From Metopolophium dirhodum (lineage: Eukaryota; Arthropoda; Insecta; Hemiptera; Aphididae), in the NCBI RefSeq assembly GCF_019925205.1, contig NC_083565.1, positions 19,000,241-19,064,240 of the forward strand: a stretch of 64,000 nt of DNA, given 5' to 3'. The notes below the pieces were generated by a model that ran no database searches, was not told the origin of the DNA, and saw nothing but the letters and a program-made list of their open reading frames with translations. Shown one piece after another: positions 25,381 to 36,445 of the stretch (position 1 is the stretch's first letter; each line of letters opens with the position of its first letter). The position numbers and the translations under genes were made by a program.

Positions 25381-28300
25381 ATGACTTTTACCGGCGTACT
25401 TCGGGTAAGTCTTTAAAAATCCCCGTGTACCCTGTGCAAGACTTCGTCTCCAGTACTTGCAGAACTCTGCTTCCGGTTTTCCGTGTTTATCTCTTATTGT
25501 TTATCTCTCCGCGAACCGGATGCGCCGGTCGCAACCACCTGTTCGTCTGTTTATTGCCTTTTATTTTTTCGATCTCGTGCGGTTTTTGTTTTTTTTTCGA
25601 TGCACGTGCAACTATATCATGGGATATTTTAAATAATAAACCGGCGAAGTCTCATTCACAAACATTAGCACATTATCGACATTCATTAAACACCTGGCAG
25701 TTAGCAAAACTAATAATATAATACACTATTACCAATGTAAAAACTCAAGTTTTTTTAAAAAAATTATGTAGATAAATATAATCGTTATTGATATATAAGC
25801 TTCCTCACATGTGTCTAAAAGATAATTTCTAACTATACGCCCCCACAATATACATTATAATGTTCTTCCCGCCCGAACACGTAAGTATTTATTATTATAT
25901 AGAAGGCCAGAGCGCCCAGAGGGGTAGGGGTAGTATACTCTTTTGCGATTTCAGTTTTTCGCAAGTTGATAAACATCAGCAGTTTCTCCACTCAAAATCT
26001 TTACCCTGCCTGCCAAATACCAATGTAGTAGCGTTACTTAGGGCCCGTACTACAATCGTTAAACTAAGGTTAAACCACCGAATTCGGCCGGTAAAATCAG
26101 TGAGTTAGGCGTAACCGAGGTCTAAACTATGATTGTAAAACAGGCCCTTAGTATGTCCATTAGTTCTGCAATATATTATATAACGCAGTGTTGTGTTCGG
26201 TACAGATCGTGTTTTTAATCGAATACAACATTGACATAACAATAATAATATTATATATGAATAGCCTTTTGATAAATACTATCTTTAATATCGGTGAACT
26301 GTTGTATACTGACCGGATCGTTTTCGTTTCGACAGTGTTACGTGGACTCGTTGGATGAACTGCAGCTGCAGACATTGGACGAGTGCAGCAATGACGATTC
26401 GAGCTACGACTCGGACTTTGGAGGCGACGACGATGCCGTCGGCGGACCACACTTTGGCGGCCACCACGACGACGTCAGCCGTACCACGTCGGACACGCTC
26501 GGCGCCGAGTATGCGGAATACGTGAGCGCGGCCGCGTACAAGTCGAGGGTGGACTTTGCGCTCAAGCTTGGTTACACCGAACGTCTGGTGCAGACGGCAA
26601 TCGGCAAGCTGGGCCCCGAACCCACGCAGGACCAACTGTTAGCCGTAAGCTTATAGACGATTATATTATTATTTTTTATGAACTCAAATATAATATTAAC
26701 TATGTTATTATAAATGCGGGCGTGACGGTGAACGGTCGTCTCTATTGTCTCGCTGCACGTACATGCGATGTTGGTATCTTAGTTTCTATAGTGTAGTAAT
26801 TCTCTCAACCCCCCCTGGCGCTGTCGCCAGCAGATCATTGAGGGTCACAAACAAATAAAATAACCTTATGCGCATTGTACACAAGAAAAACATTTGTGGG
26901 TGTTGCAATAAAAGAAGAATTTTTGGTTTGGGGATATTTTATTTTCTATAGTGCAGCAATTCTCTCATGAAGCCCATTGGAGCGACCACCGGTTGATTAT
27001 TTAGGCCCTACATTTTAGGGTCACAAACACATATACAATAACCTTATGCGCATTGTATACGAAAAAATATTTGTAGGTATCGCGGAAAAATGAAGAATAG
27101 CTTTAGTTTTCGCCGTATTTAATATGTAATATTAGACTCGGCGTGTGCATACGAGACTGTAGGGACACTGCTGTAGTTGAGTGCCCTCTCAATATTATGT
27201 ATCTTCTGCAGTTTTTCGTGTGTTTAATACATTAATGTTGTTATACTGCAGGAACTGATCAAGCTCGGCGCGCAATGTGGTCACAGGTTGCACTGTGAGT
27301 CGGACGGCGAAGAGGCACAGTCGAATAACACCAACGACTCGTTGCTTAGTCCCCAAGCGCCCAAACTCCGGCACGTCGTCATCGACGGTAGCAACGTCGC
27401 CATGAGGTATGTTAGGTCATAATAATTACCGTTGATCGTAGTCGCTCCTGCAATAATGTAACTAACGTTTTCGTTTTATCTACCCTGCTTCCTCCAGCCA
27501 CGGAAACAAAGAGACATTCTCGTGTCGAGGCATTAAAATCTGCGTTGATTGGTTCCGGATGAGGGGCCACACGGACATCACAGTGTTTGTGCCGAAGTGG
27601 CGGAAAGAAGCTTCGAGGCCCGACAACAGGAGGATCATTGGTAAGTGGCGAACTTTAGTTGAAGCTCTCCTGCTGCAACCAATCGTATACTATCGGAATA
27701 CCCGTTGTACATAGTTGGTTCGGGGATGTTTAGGAATGTTGGGTGGCTTGATGGTTAAATACTTAAATAACAAAAATAGATAGCATGGGCATGTGGTTCT
27801 GTGTAGGCGAGGGTGGGTAGATTTATGTATTAGTTGTGGGTTAAAATATGGCGATTAATATTGTCATTTGATATTTGGTGGATCAGACTATTACAGCGCC
27901 ATCGAATTAGTTGTTAAATAATATACGATTTTACCGCACCTATTCATAAAATATCCGTCGATAATTAATAACCTACCGTATAGTGTCGTTAATTTATACT
28001 TTATCACACCCGAAAGCCGAACACATCACAAATTATAACCAGCTTTAGACACATACAGTGTGACATCGGACCTCCGGTCACTATGGTGGTCTTTCGTCAA
28101 GTACTAATTAAAAACTAATAATATGTAACTATTCTTATAATATTTTATCCTTGTGATATTTCGATTTAAAAAGGGGGAACCTCATCATGTCGTTTGACAT
28201 TTTCGAAAGAAAAACGGTTATGTCTAAAAAAATGTAACCATATTTTATTTTTCGTAATGGGACGATTCGGAATCGTGCAAGGCGTCCAATATAATAGTTG

Positions 28301-29534
28301 TTTAGGGCCCATATAAAATGCACATATATCACGGTATAATATAATTTAATATATTAAAAAAAAAATTTTTTTTTGTCTACATAGACCAAGATATCCTGAC
28401 GGAATTAGAACGCGCAAGGATGCTGGTTTTCACCCCTTCCAGGGAAATCGGTGGCAAGCGCATGGTGTGCTACGACGATCGGTACATTCTGCGTTTGGCC
28501 TCGGAACTAGACGGTGTCGTCGTGTCGAACGACAACTACCGGGATCTGGCCAACGAGAGTCCTGCGTTCCGTTCGGTCGTGCAAAACAACATACTCATGT
28601 ACTCCTTCGTCAACGACAGGTATGCGTTAACAATTAACAACGACGACTCTTGACGATCGAAGTCTTTTCGACAAACATAATAAACTATAACTGTCATCGT
28701 TTTCTGTCGCGCAGGTTCATGCCGCCGGACGATCCGCTGGGCCGTTCGGGTCCTACTCTGGACGTGTTCCTCCGGAGCAAAGCGCCGGGCGTTGGTCTGA
28801 CCGCCGTCAGCGCGGAGACGTGTCCGTATGGCAAAAAGTGCACGTACGGCAACAAATGCAAGTTCAGTCACCCCGAGCGTGGTCTGCAGCCTGTCAAGTC
28901 CGTCACCGAGCGACTGATGGAACACGCGCAGCGGCAGGGCTCGGCCGGCCGACAGATCAAGGGCAAGTCCGTTAGCCTGCCGTTGCAGCAGTCCGGCTGC
29001 AACAACCAGCAGAAGAAGCCGCTGGCCCGGACCATGTCCAACGTCCCGCCGACGACCACCCACCACAATCACTCCAACCACCCGCACTGGGTGAGCGGCG
29101 GAGCGTGGACGACGACGCCGCCGAGTTCGAACAACTACAGGGGCAAGCCCGCCGAGTCGTCCGAGCCCGAGGACTGCAGCAACTTGCACCACAAGCTGCA
29201 GCGGCAGCTCACGCTGAACCCGACCTACGACCCAAGACTGGTTCATCTGCGGCAGAGCCAGCACTGCAATGTGACAAGGATAGCGTCCGCACCGCCCGTG
29301 CCCATGATGCGGCCGCAGCCGTCGATGAACTTGCCGCCGCACACGCTGGTGGCTGCCAGCTGTTCAGATCCGCAGATATTTCCTGGTTACCACGAAGCCA
29401 GGCAAAAGCTGTACTACCATTTGTCGTCGATATTCCCTGAGGAACAGGTGTCGGCAGCCATGCAGTACTACCCGAACGAGACTAACCCACAGAAGATATG
29501 TGCGGCTATATTGAACATGTTCTCAAAGACGTGA
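25381..29534 (+). CDS. ZC3H12: Regnase / ZC3H12-type endoribonuclease (NYN/PIN domain, CCCH zinc finger)
   Basis: Cytoplasmic RNases of this family cleave stem-loops in mRNA 3' UTRs and restrain immune transcripts. Exons: 25381-25404, 26336-26644, 27252-27406, 27498-27640, 28385-28619, 28715-29534, all phase-consistent, giving 561 residues. Order along the protein: an acidic N-terminal part; a UBA-like helical region at about residues 73-120 ('YKSRVDFALKLGYTERLV'); the NYN/PIN nuclease from about residue 149 ('LRHVVIDGSNVAMSHGNKE', then 'YDDRYILRLASELDGVVVSN'), keeping the acidic residues expected of the active site; a CCCH finger 'CPYGKKCTYGNKCKFSH'; a Gln/Pro/Asn-rich linker; and a conserved C-terminal helical domain ending 'CAAILNMFSKT'. 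The first exon encodes only MTFTGVLR; a distal exon at 14808 could replace it in frame. Which vertebrate paralogue (A-D) is closest cannot be told by eye. Confidence 0.93.
26041..26147. mobile_element. PIF/Harbinger-like MITE copy with TTA target duplication
   Basis: This 107 bp element begins 'gggcccgtactacaatcgtt' and its other end, reverse complemented, begins 'gggcctgttttacaatcata'. It is flanked by TTA at 26038-26040 and 26148-26150, the 3 bp target typical of PIF/Harbinger elements. It sits in the first intron of the proximal Regnase transcript and matches the copy at 14040 in opposite orientation. Confidence 0.8.
26783..27105. repeat. Two-copy tandem duplication, unit ~160 bp, in a Regnase intron
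   Basis: Copy 1 begins 'tttctatagtgtagtaattc' at 26783 and copy 2 'tttctatagtgcagcaattc' at 26943. Both then contain 'gggtcacaaac', 'aataaccttatgcgcattgt' and 'aaaa-atatttgt' words in the same order. The two units have diverged at many positions. They lie between coding exons 26336-26644 and 27252-27406 and do not alter the protein. Confidence 0.85.
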
Positions 29535-31268
29535 TGCGTATGTGCTCAGCGCGGGGTCGCATGTCCAACACGCGACCTTCTCCGCTCACAAGTGATTTTG
29601 TCTAACAATATAATATTATATTAGCTTATCGACAAGACGACGACACTCGATACAATGTATCTGATTATTTGTGTTGATTTATTTTTGAATCATGTATGAT
29701 ATTTGTGTAGACTATTATGTTAATTTTGTATATGTTAGTTTTAAGTCGATATTTTTGTTAACTTGTGTCAAACGTACGACAAATTGCGGTATTAATAATA
29801 ATAAGATTTTAATTTTTATAATTTTTCATTTTATACCTGCTATTTTGATTCACACAATTTATCTAACATTAGAAAAAACTGTACTGTTGTTTTCGTATAA
29901 TGATGACCTACCGGCTACCATAGTTTTAATGTTTTAGACATTTTATGCTAAGGATTTTTCCACATGACCTTAAGTAAAATATTTGTATCTCATACTCTTA
30001 TGGATGAGAAAAGAGGTTAGTAGTAGATAGACAAGTTTTGCCTGACAAAAATGTCTTAACATGAATTAAGCATAGGTAATTTTTGTGACAAGAGTTCCAC
30101 AAAACAGAAATCAACTCAAAAATAAAAAAATGTGTTTTCTCGAAAAATTCCATGTATACATCAACACATATATAAGTTAACTGTTTACAACTTACAACAT
30201 TTGACAAAAATAACTAATGATGGTCAACATAATAATCTAAATATTGGTATTGTCAAAATAATACTTATTTTAATATTATTGTGACTAAGTTATACAAATA
30301 TTTGTATTATCTATATTTAATTAAAAGTTTAAAAAATAATGAAATTATAAATATCAAACAATACAGCAAAATAGATGTGGGCATAATTAACGAAGCACAC
30401 AATATAGTGAATTTTAATTTCATATGAACAATTGTCCACACTCCACAATATTGCTGGCCATTATTAAAAATAACCTTCAGCTGAATATTAAATATAATTT
30501 AGTTAGAGGAATAATTATTATTACTTTTATTCAATTATTTTGAAACTTACTTTGAAGTGATTAATTTGAACAACTTGAATAACTTGAATAAGAACTATTT
30601 TATAGTAATAAATAGTATTTACTCAGTTTTCAAAGATTTAATAATTTTTAAACCTTTTAATTATTTAATTATGTTAATAAATTAGTACTTTTCCGTTATC
30701 CTGAATACCATGAGTCTCAATTCCATTATCTCGTCTACCAACCCAATGGCATGACTACCACCAGACAAAATATTGAAGAAGATCAATTCGATAACATATT
30801 GAAAATATTTTCAGAAATTGGTCGCCAAAAATAAAATTTTAGGCTTTTATTTAAACTGCGATTTTTTATGTTTTATGCTAAAATTCCACTGCTGAGATAA
30901 TTTTTGAAATAGTTTGTAGATGATTAAATGATTATTGTCGCACAACGGGTTACATGAAAAATTTAATTAATTTAATGGTTCAATAAAATTTAATGAATTA
31001 ATCATGAATTCATGAACCAATAAATCATGTTTAAAGGATCATGATCTTATTTACACATTAGTAAAAGTACACTACGCTTGTACCGTGCACAACATTTTTG
31101 GTATTTGCAACTTGTAGGTCACAAGCCAAAGCCAACAACCCAAATTATTTCTGTACTACTTAAAATTGATTCAATACTTATTGAAATATTTGATAATTGT
31201 CTTAATCTATACCTATTATAATTTTATTTTATCTGAAATAAATAATATTATTTAATTTTTTAATTGAA
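29535..31268. other. Regnase 3' UTR and AT-rich spacer
   Basis: The first several hundred bases after the stop are probably the Regnase 3' UTR; I could not place its polyadenylation site with confidence. The stretch 30650-30770 ('gtacttttccgttatcctga' onward) is one copy of a dispersed repeat whose inverted partner lies at about 36520-36640. No coding exon was recognised. Confidence 0.4.
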
Positions 31269-31614
31269 ATGAATCCTTGTATAATTCCTGAGGTTCCCAT
31301 TGATATACAAGGATACAACAGATGGATGAGCCAGGTATTTAATTTATAATTTTAAATATTTATTAATACTTATACTATTTGACACATTTATTAGTATGAA
31401 CGTCATGCATCTGAATTCTGAAGCAAAAGAACATGAACCTGATGTTATTATGGAGACTCAATTATGCAGAAGTTACAGTTAAGTCCTATCTATATGGAAT
31501 GATTTATTTGAACCTCTCTTTTGTTTAAATTTTGATATTGGTGGTGACCTAACCCAGGCAGTATTATGGAGACTCCAAAGTAGCATTCTTGATAATATTG
31601 AACCTTCTAATATT
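31269..31614 (+). pseudogene. Paf-AHalpha: PAF acetylhydrolase IB alpha (catalytic) subunit fragment, decayed
   Basis: Two exon-like pieces match the N-terminal part of the GDSL-type PAF acetylhydrolase alpha subunit. Piece 1 (31269-31334) encodes a peptide ending 'DIQGYNRWMSQ' with a GT donor. Piece 2 (about 31394-31614) contains 'SEAKEHEPDVI', the catalytic-site block 'GDSIMQ' in a shifted frame, then 'IWNDLFEPLFCLNFDIGGDL' and 'VLWRLQSSILDNIEPSNI', ending at a GTAAGT donor. Frameshifts and in-frame stops separate the matching segments and the C-terminal half of the enzyme is absent. Retention of the intron and donor indicates a DNA-level duplicate, not a processed copy. It is non-functional as read. 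Confidence 0.8.
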
Positions 31615-31954
31615 GTAAGTTATTAGAAATTTTGAAATTTTGTATAGGTATGTATTATATTACATACTTTTTTAACTAATGTACTATGCTATATTGCTAT
31701 ATTATTTAATTAGTTTGAGCTATAGTTGGCAAACAATACACTTAGAGAGGTAGACCATCACAGTCCTCGGTGCTATGTGCCTTAATATATTCTTCAAATT
31801 AAAATTTTAGGTAAAATGTTATCAGCATCCTATCTTGGTATCATCCTAATACAAAAACCAAAGATTTTCATAGTACATAAATCTATAATATTATGGCTAT
31901 ATTATATGCTCTTATATGCAGTAACATTTAGGACTTATGATTATTTATAATAAA

Positions 31955-32180
31955 CAATGATTAAATTATTATTGTTTTACTCTACATATAAACCTACACG
32001 GTTCCACCTATGCTTGAACACTCACCCAAATCTACTTATTAAAAACTTAGCTACATTAGCCATCCCTGGAAACCCTTGTCGTCGCCTAAGGCGAAAATGG
32101 TTCAGAGACCTAATAGGTAACAATCCTTTATCCAATAAACAAAAAATAAAAATAAAAATAAATAAATAAAATAAGAGTGT
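31955..32180 (+). mobile_element. 5'-truncated non-LTR retrotransposon (LINE) 3' end
   Basis: A 70-codon frame (31957-32169) ends 'HPNLLIKNLATLAIPGNPCR', then 'RLRRKWFRDLIGNN'. This resembles the extreme C-terminus of the ORF2 reverse transcriptase of jockey-like aphid LINEs as I remember them. It is followed by a simple A-rich tail of repeated 'aataaaa' units (about 32145-32172), as expected at a LINE 3' end. The rest of the element is missing, the usual result of aborted reverse transcription. Confidence 0.6.
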
Positions 32181-32541
32181 CATCAATATTTTTGTATAGC
32201 TCAAACTCTTATTGTGGTTCCTGCCGGTACAGATTGTGTATAAATAGTCAAATTAAAAAATTAAAAATTAATTTAAATTTATGCGGGAAATTTTGTTATA
32301 TTATCATATTATATCTTTATCACTTATCAGGGTCTAGTACATGATAAATATATTTATCTATTCTGTGATATTACGTTCAAATGTCCAATCAGGGTGCAGG
32401 ACTTGAAAATATTTAGTTTCACGTTCACGTTGTAGTGTTGTACGTGAAAATAATATATAGTATTATAGTTTCATTTAGGAGTAGGACGTGAAAAATTTTA
32501 AATATCCACTGCAAATTTTTAACGATCTTTAAAATTTCATT

Positions 32542-34070
32542 ATGGATTCAGAGCAGTTGTTAAAACTTGTGGATATTAAAGGTTCCATTAGCACATGGGA
32601 CATAAGCAAAGAAAACAATATTGATCATCAAAAAATAATTGGTGTTGTTAATAGCATATTGGCATTGGGAAATATTATTACTGCTGATCCAGTAACAAGT
32701 AAGTACTGGGAACTTACCGAAGAAGGAGAATCAGTTGCATTGAATGGTAGTTATGAGGTAAACCTATATAACGCTGTTCCAACTGATGGGATACATCAAA
32801 AGGAATTAATGGCAATATCAAATGCAAAAATTGGATTCAGTCAAGCAATGTCAAAGGGTTGGATAGTCATTGATCGAGCAGCAAACAAAGTGATGAAAAA
32901 AGTCGATTCTGTCGTTGATAAGGTTAAAGAAAATTTGATAGAACTGAAAGCATCTCATGATCAAATTTCTGAGTCGGAAAAGTTGGATTATAAAAAACGA
33001 AAACTTATTCGTGAAGTAGTCATAAAAAGTTTTACATTAGGTACCTAGTTTGTTTTAAATTCATTAGTTTTCATCATGTTAATTAATTGTTCCTATTACT
33101 TTTTGCAGGTAAGGGTCCAGAATTTACAACATCTATTGTAAAATTAGAAACTGAACTAACTACAGAAATGATATTATCCGGTTCATGGAAATCAACTCCA
33201 TTTAAGGCTTACAATTTTGAAGCTTTGGGCCAACCACAATCGGCTGGTTGCTTACATCCATTATTGAAAGTTCGCTCAGACTTTCGTCAAATATTTCTTG
33301 AAATGGGTTTTACTGAAATGCCAACTAATAATTTTGTTGAGAGCTCGTTTTGGAATTTCGATGCATTATTCCAACCACAACAACACCCAGCAAGAGACTC
33401 GCATGATACTTTTTTTTTGGAGAACCCTCAAACTAGTGAAAACTTTCCTCAAGAATATTTAAACAAGGTAAAAACAGTACATTCTAAGGGTGGCTATGGT
33501 TCCCAAGGATATGGCTATGATTGGTCTTTGGACGAAGCTAAGAAAAATGTTTTGAGAACTCATACTACAGCTGTAAGTGCTCGTATGTTGTATGGCTTAG
33601 CTAAAGATTTTAAACCGACTAAGTACTTTAGTATCGACAGAGTATTCCGAAATGAGACTTTGGATGCTACTCATTTGGCAGAGTTTCAACAAGTAGAAGG
33701 AGTAATAGCTGATTACAATTTAACCCTGGGAGATCTAATTGGAGTTCTTCACACGTTTTTTGAAAGATTGGGAATGACTGAAATAAAATTTAAACCTGCT
33801 TACAATCCATACACAGAACCTAGTATGGAAATATTTTGTTATCATCAAGGACTAAAAAAATGGATCGAAATTGGCAACTCTGGAATGTTTCGTCCTGAAA
33901 TGTTATTACCAATGGGCTTACCAGAAAAAGTAAATGTTATAGCTTGGGGTTTATCATTAGAGAGACCAACTATGATTAAATATGGCATCAATAATATTAG
34001 AGATCTAGTCGGACCAAGGGTTAATTTACAAATGGTACAAGATAACCCAATTTGTAGATTAGACAAATAA
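32542..34070 (+). CDS. FARSA: Cytosolic phenylalanine--tRNA ligase alpha subunit
   Basis: This is the catalytic subunit of the cytosolic alpha2-beta2 PheRS, a class II synthetase that charges tRNA-Phe. Two exons, 32542-33040 and 33109-34070, join as G|GT and give 486 residues (human about 508). Residues 1-160 form the N-terminal DNA-binding-like helical region. The catalytic core follows: 'HPLLKVRSDFRQIFLEMGFT', 'FDALFQPQQHPARD', motif 2 'RVFRNETLDATHLAEF', 'FKPAYNPYTEPSMEIF' and motif 3 'GLSLERPTMIKYGI'. These core blocks are nearly invariant among animals. The start is the first ATG of the frame. An AATAAA lies about 84 bases after the stop. The gene converges with mRpL4 across a transposon-filled spacer. 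Confidence 0.97.
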
Positions 34071-34153
34071 ATTATATTGTTAACTTTTATGATGCTATAA
34101 TATATATGGTGTAAATTTATTTGTTCTTATAATACTTTTAATTTCACTATTGT

Positions 34154-34159
34154 AATAAA
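34154..34159 (+). terminator. Probable FARSA polyadenylation signal (AATAAA)
   Basis: AATAAA on the plus strand, 84 bases after the FARSA stop codon. Position suits a short 3' UTR; the hexamer is the only evidence. Confidence 0.45.
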
Positions 34160-34539
34160 TAATACTTAAAAGTCTACATCATCTCCAAATCTTCCAATAC
34201 TCTATCAATGTCTTTTCAGCAGCATTTTTCTTTCTTCGTTGAGCATTACAGAAATTTGTTCTTTTAACTTTCTTACCTTGTCAAGTTGTGAAAAAATTTA
34301 AATCTCTTTCTAACATCTCAGGTTAGGTACCCGGTAGGTTGAATTAATACTATTTGCATATTATCATGTATGTATAATATAATAATATACTTTACGAGTT
34401 TCAAGTACTCATTAATAATATTTTTAAATTACAAGAAAATAACTAAAATTGTTATTCTTGGTTATTTAATATGTAATTTCGTTCAAGTTTGAACTTAGAA
34501 TAACTATAAAAATAAAACTGTGTTTTTATATTTTTTAGA

Positions 34540-35470
34540 TTGGTTACAGAATAATCTATTACGTGGAACTTTGTTTTAAATGTTCAATCCTTAGCTATAA
34601 AAGTTGAACATTTTATAAATTTTTAAATAGAAACTAATTGGTAAATTTTTTATTTGATAAGCTTTGTCAAGATTAGAACTTTAAATGCTCATAAAAAAAT
34701 TGTGCTTATGTATTTTTAATATATGTTTTTTTAATTATATATCAGGAGCCTAGTATTAAATATTCAAGTTTTTTGACCCAACGAACACAATTTTATCAAC
34801 ATTTATAGAAAAAAACATTTAAATTGAAAATGTCTGACGTCAAAATATTTTAAAAACTGTATCGACTATAGGAAATGGTTAAATAAACATATGGTGTAAA
34901 TTTCTATTACCTACAGTTCTTCGTTTTTGAATTTCAACAAAATAAGAAAATTTCTCCATGATAAATTGTGTGAATATCCAATGTTGTAAAAATTTAATTT
35001 GACTTTCCATAACCTTTTTTTTAATAAAGGTAGATAAAATTATGAGGAATCATGTAATAAATTTTCAAATTGTAGATATAATAGAAAAATTATGAAATTA
35101 TTATAAATTTTTAACTCAAAACAATTTGCAAATTTTTGTGATTTTTACGAATTTCGTCTAAGTTCTAATTTCAGACGCTTATAAAAAATTATTGTGGGTT
35201 TAAACTCAATTTTTTTTTTAATTTTCACAAAGAACAACTTACGAGTAACCTTGTATTACATGTTTAAGTTTTTCACTGAGCAATATAAAAAAAAAAAAAT
35301 TTGATATGCCTATAAACATGAGTTACACCATAAACCAAAATCGATTTTGTCAAAAACTAGTTTTGCCTAAAAATCTCTGTTTTCCTGAAAACTACTGAGA
35401 ATTTTCATACTTTTGATCCCTCAATGTTTCCAACTTGATTCACTTTCCTATAAGAAGAAAATAACTTCTC
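34540..35470. repeat. Dispersed repeat family, ~0.5 kb units in tandem (copy set A)
   Basis: The block shares ordered words with the copies near 3960-4320 and, inverted, with 41270-42430: 'gaactttaaatgctcataaa', 'cctagtattaaat', 'aaaatcgattttgtcaaaaa', 'ttttcctgaaaactactgag'. Similar words recur about 505 bp apart inside the block (near 34745 and 35255), suggesting at least two diverged tandem units. No coding capacity was recognised. Confidence 0.7.
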
Positions 35471-35503
35471 ATAATAAATAAGTATTAATAATCAATAGAC
35501 AGT

Positions 35504-35511
35504 GGTTAAAC
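35504..35511. repeat. Left 8 bp target-site duplication (GGTTAAAC) of the hAT element
   Basis: GGTTAAAC directly abuts the left CAGTGTTGGG terminus and is repeated exactly at 36438-36445 after the right terminus. Confidence 0.9.
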
Positions 35512-36437
35512 CAGTGTTGGGAAGGAACGCGTTCCTTTTATAGGAACGAAGCTCGGAACGCGTTCCATTTAAAATATAGGAACGAGGAACGGGAACGAGT
35601 TCCTATTTTGAAGGAACTTGAACGAAAATTTCCGTTCCTCAAATAATGAAAAAATTTTAACACGTTGAGTGCCACAGTATATTTTATGAAGCGCATATAG
35701 TGTGTTTCCGCGCCAAAACTGAGCCGCGACGCCGTCGGTCGACTGCGTGTCGTGTTCCAGGTCGTTTCCGGTTCCGCGCGCCAAATTAGATCTTCTCAAA
35801 CAAAACAAAATGTCAGTATAAAAATATTTTTTCAAATAAATTGAATTAAAAAAAAAAACAGATTGTTGTATCATACTATGTCCTATACTCCTATGGGCTA
35901 TAAGCCTATAACCTATAGCATGTCTCTATGTGTGGTGTATCGTGTATAGTACACACTATACACTGTATACTATACTACTATAGTAATATACATGTATAAT
36001 ATTATGCAATTATGCAATATGAATGTATATATATAAAGTTTCAAGTCTACGCTATACAACTTTTGAATTATAACAAAAAAAATCTAAGACAAATCATTTT
36101 TGTTAAAAATCGGTGCTCCTAGAAAGGAGTGAGTTAACCGATTTCAGTGGTGGTCAATGGTGTTTTTTGCGAAAAATTTTTAAGTCAGAAATAATCGGTT
36201 AACTCTCTCGGTTCGATTATTTCTGACTTAAAAATTGTTCGCAAAATACACCATTGACCACCACTCAAATTGCAAAAAAAGGAACATGAAGGAACGGGAA
36301 CGCGTTCCTTTTTAAAAAGGAACGGGAACGCGTTCTTTTTTCGGGACAGGAAAGAGGAACGGGAACGAGTTCCTTTCTTACAGTAGGAACGAGGAACGGG
36401 AACGAGTTCCTTTTTAAAAGGAACTTTCCCAACACTG
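35512..36437. mobile_element. Non-autonomous hAT-type transposon (926 bp)
   Basis: The element has terminal inverted repeats: the left end starts 'cagtgttgggaaggaac' and the right end, reverse complemented, starts 'cagtgttgggaaagttcc'. A perfect 8 bp duplication GGTTAAAC flanks it, the hallmark of hAT insertion. Subterminal regions are packed with short repeats of 'ggaacg(c/a)gttcc', themselves palindromic. No transposase frame is present; the 101-codon minus-strand frame at 35569-35874 has no recognisable motif. A second, nearly perfect hairpin is nested inside (36146-36265). Intact ends and duplication suggest a fairly recent insertion between FARSA and mRpL4. Confidence 0.88.
36146..36265. 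repeat. Near-perfect long hairpin nested in the hAT element
   Basis: Arms of about 50 bases pair: 'gtggtggtcaatggtgtttt' on the left with 'accattgaccaccac' on the right, continuing through 'aatttttaagtcagaaataa' and its complement, with a loop of only about 16 bases. It could be an internal foldback of the element or a second small element inserted into it. Confidence 0.8.
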
Positions 36438-36445
36438 GGTTAAAC
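36438..36445. repeat. Right 8 bp target-site duplication (GGTTAAAC) of the hAT element
   Basis: Exact copy of 35504-35511, directly after the right terminal inverted repeat. Confidence 0.9.

Noticed and set aside
25182..25721. 179-codon plus-strand open frame
   Set aside because: It runs through the CG-rich 5' UTR and across the first Regnase exon and donor in another frame; composition artefact.
28536..29342. 268-codon minus-strand open frame
   Set aside because: It lies antisense over the GC-rich terminal Regnase exons; the Arg/Gly/Leu-rich translation has no motif and the plus-strand frame carries clear domains.
35569..35874. 101-codon frame as a possible hAT transposase fragment
   Set aside because: No BED zinc finger or hAT dimerisation motif, and the frame spans subterminal repeats.
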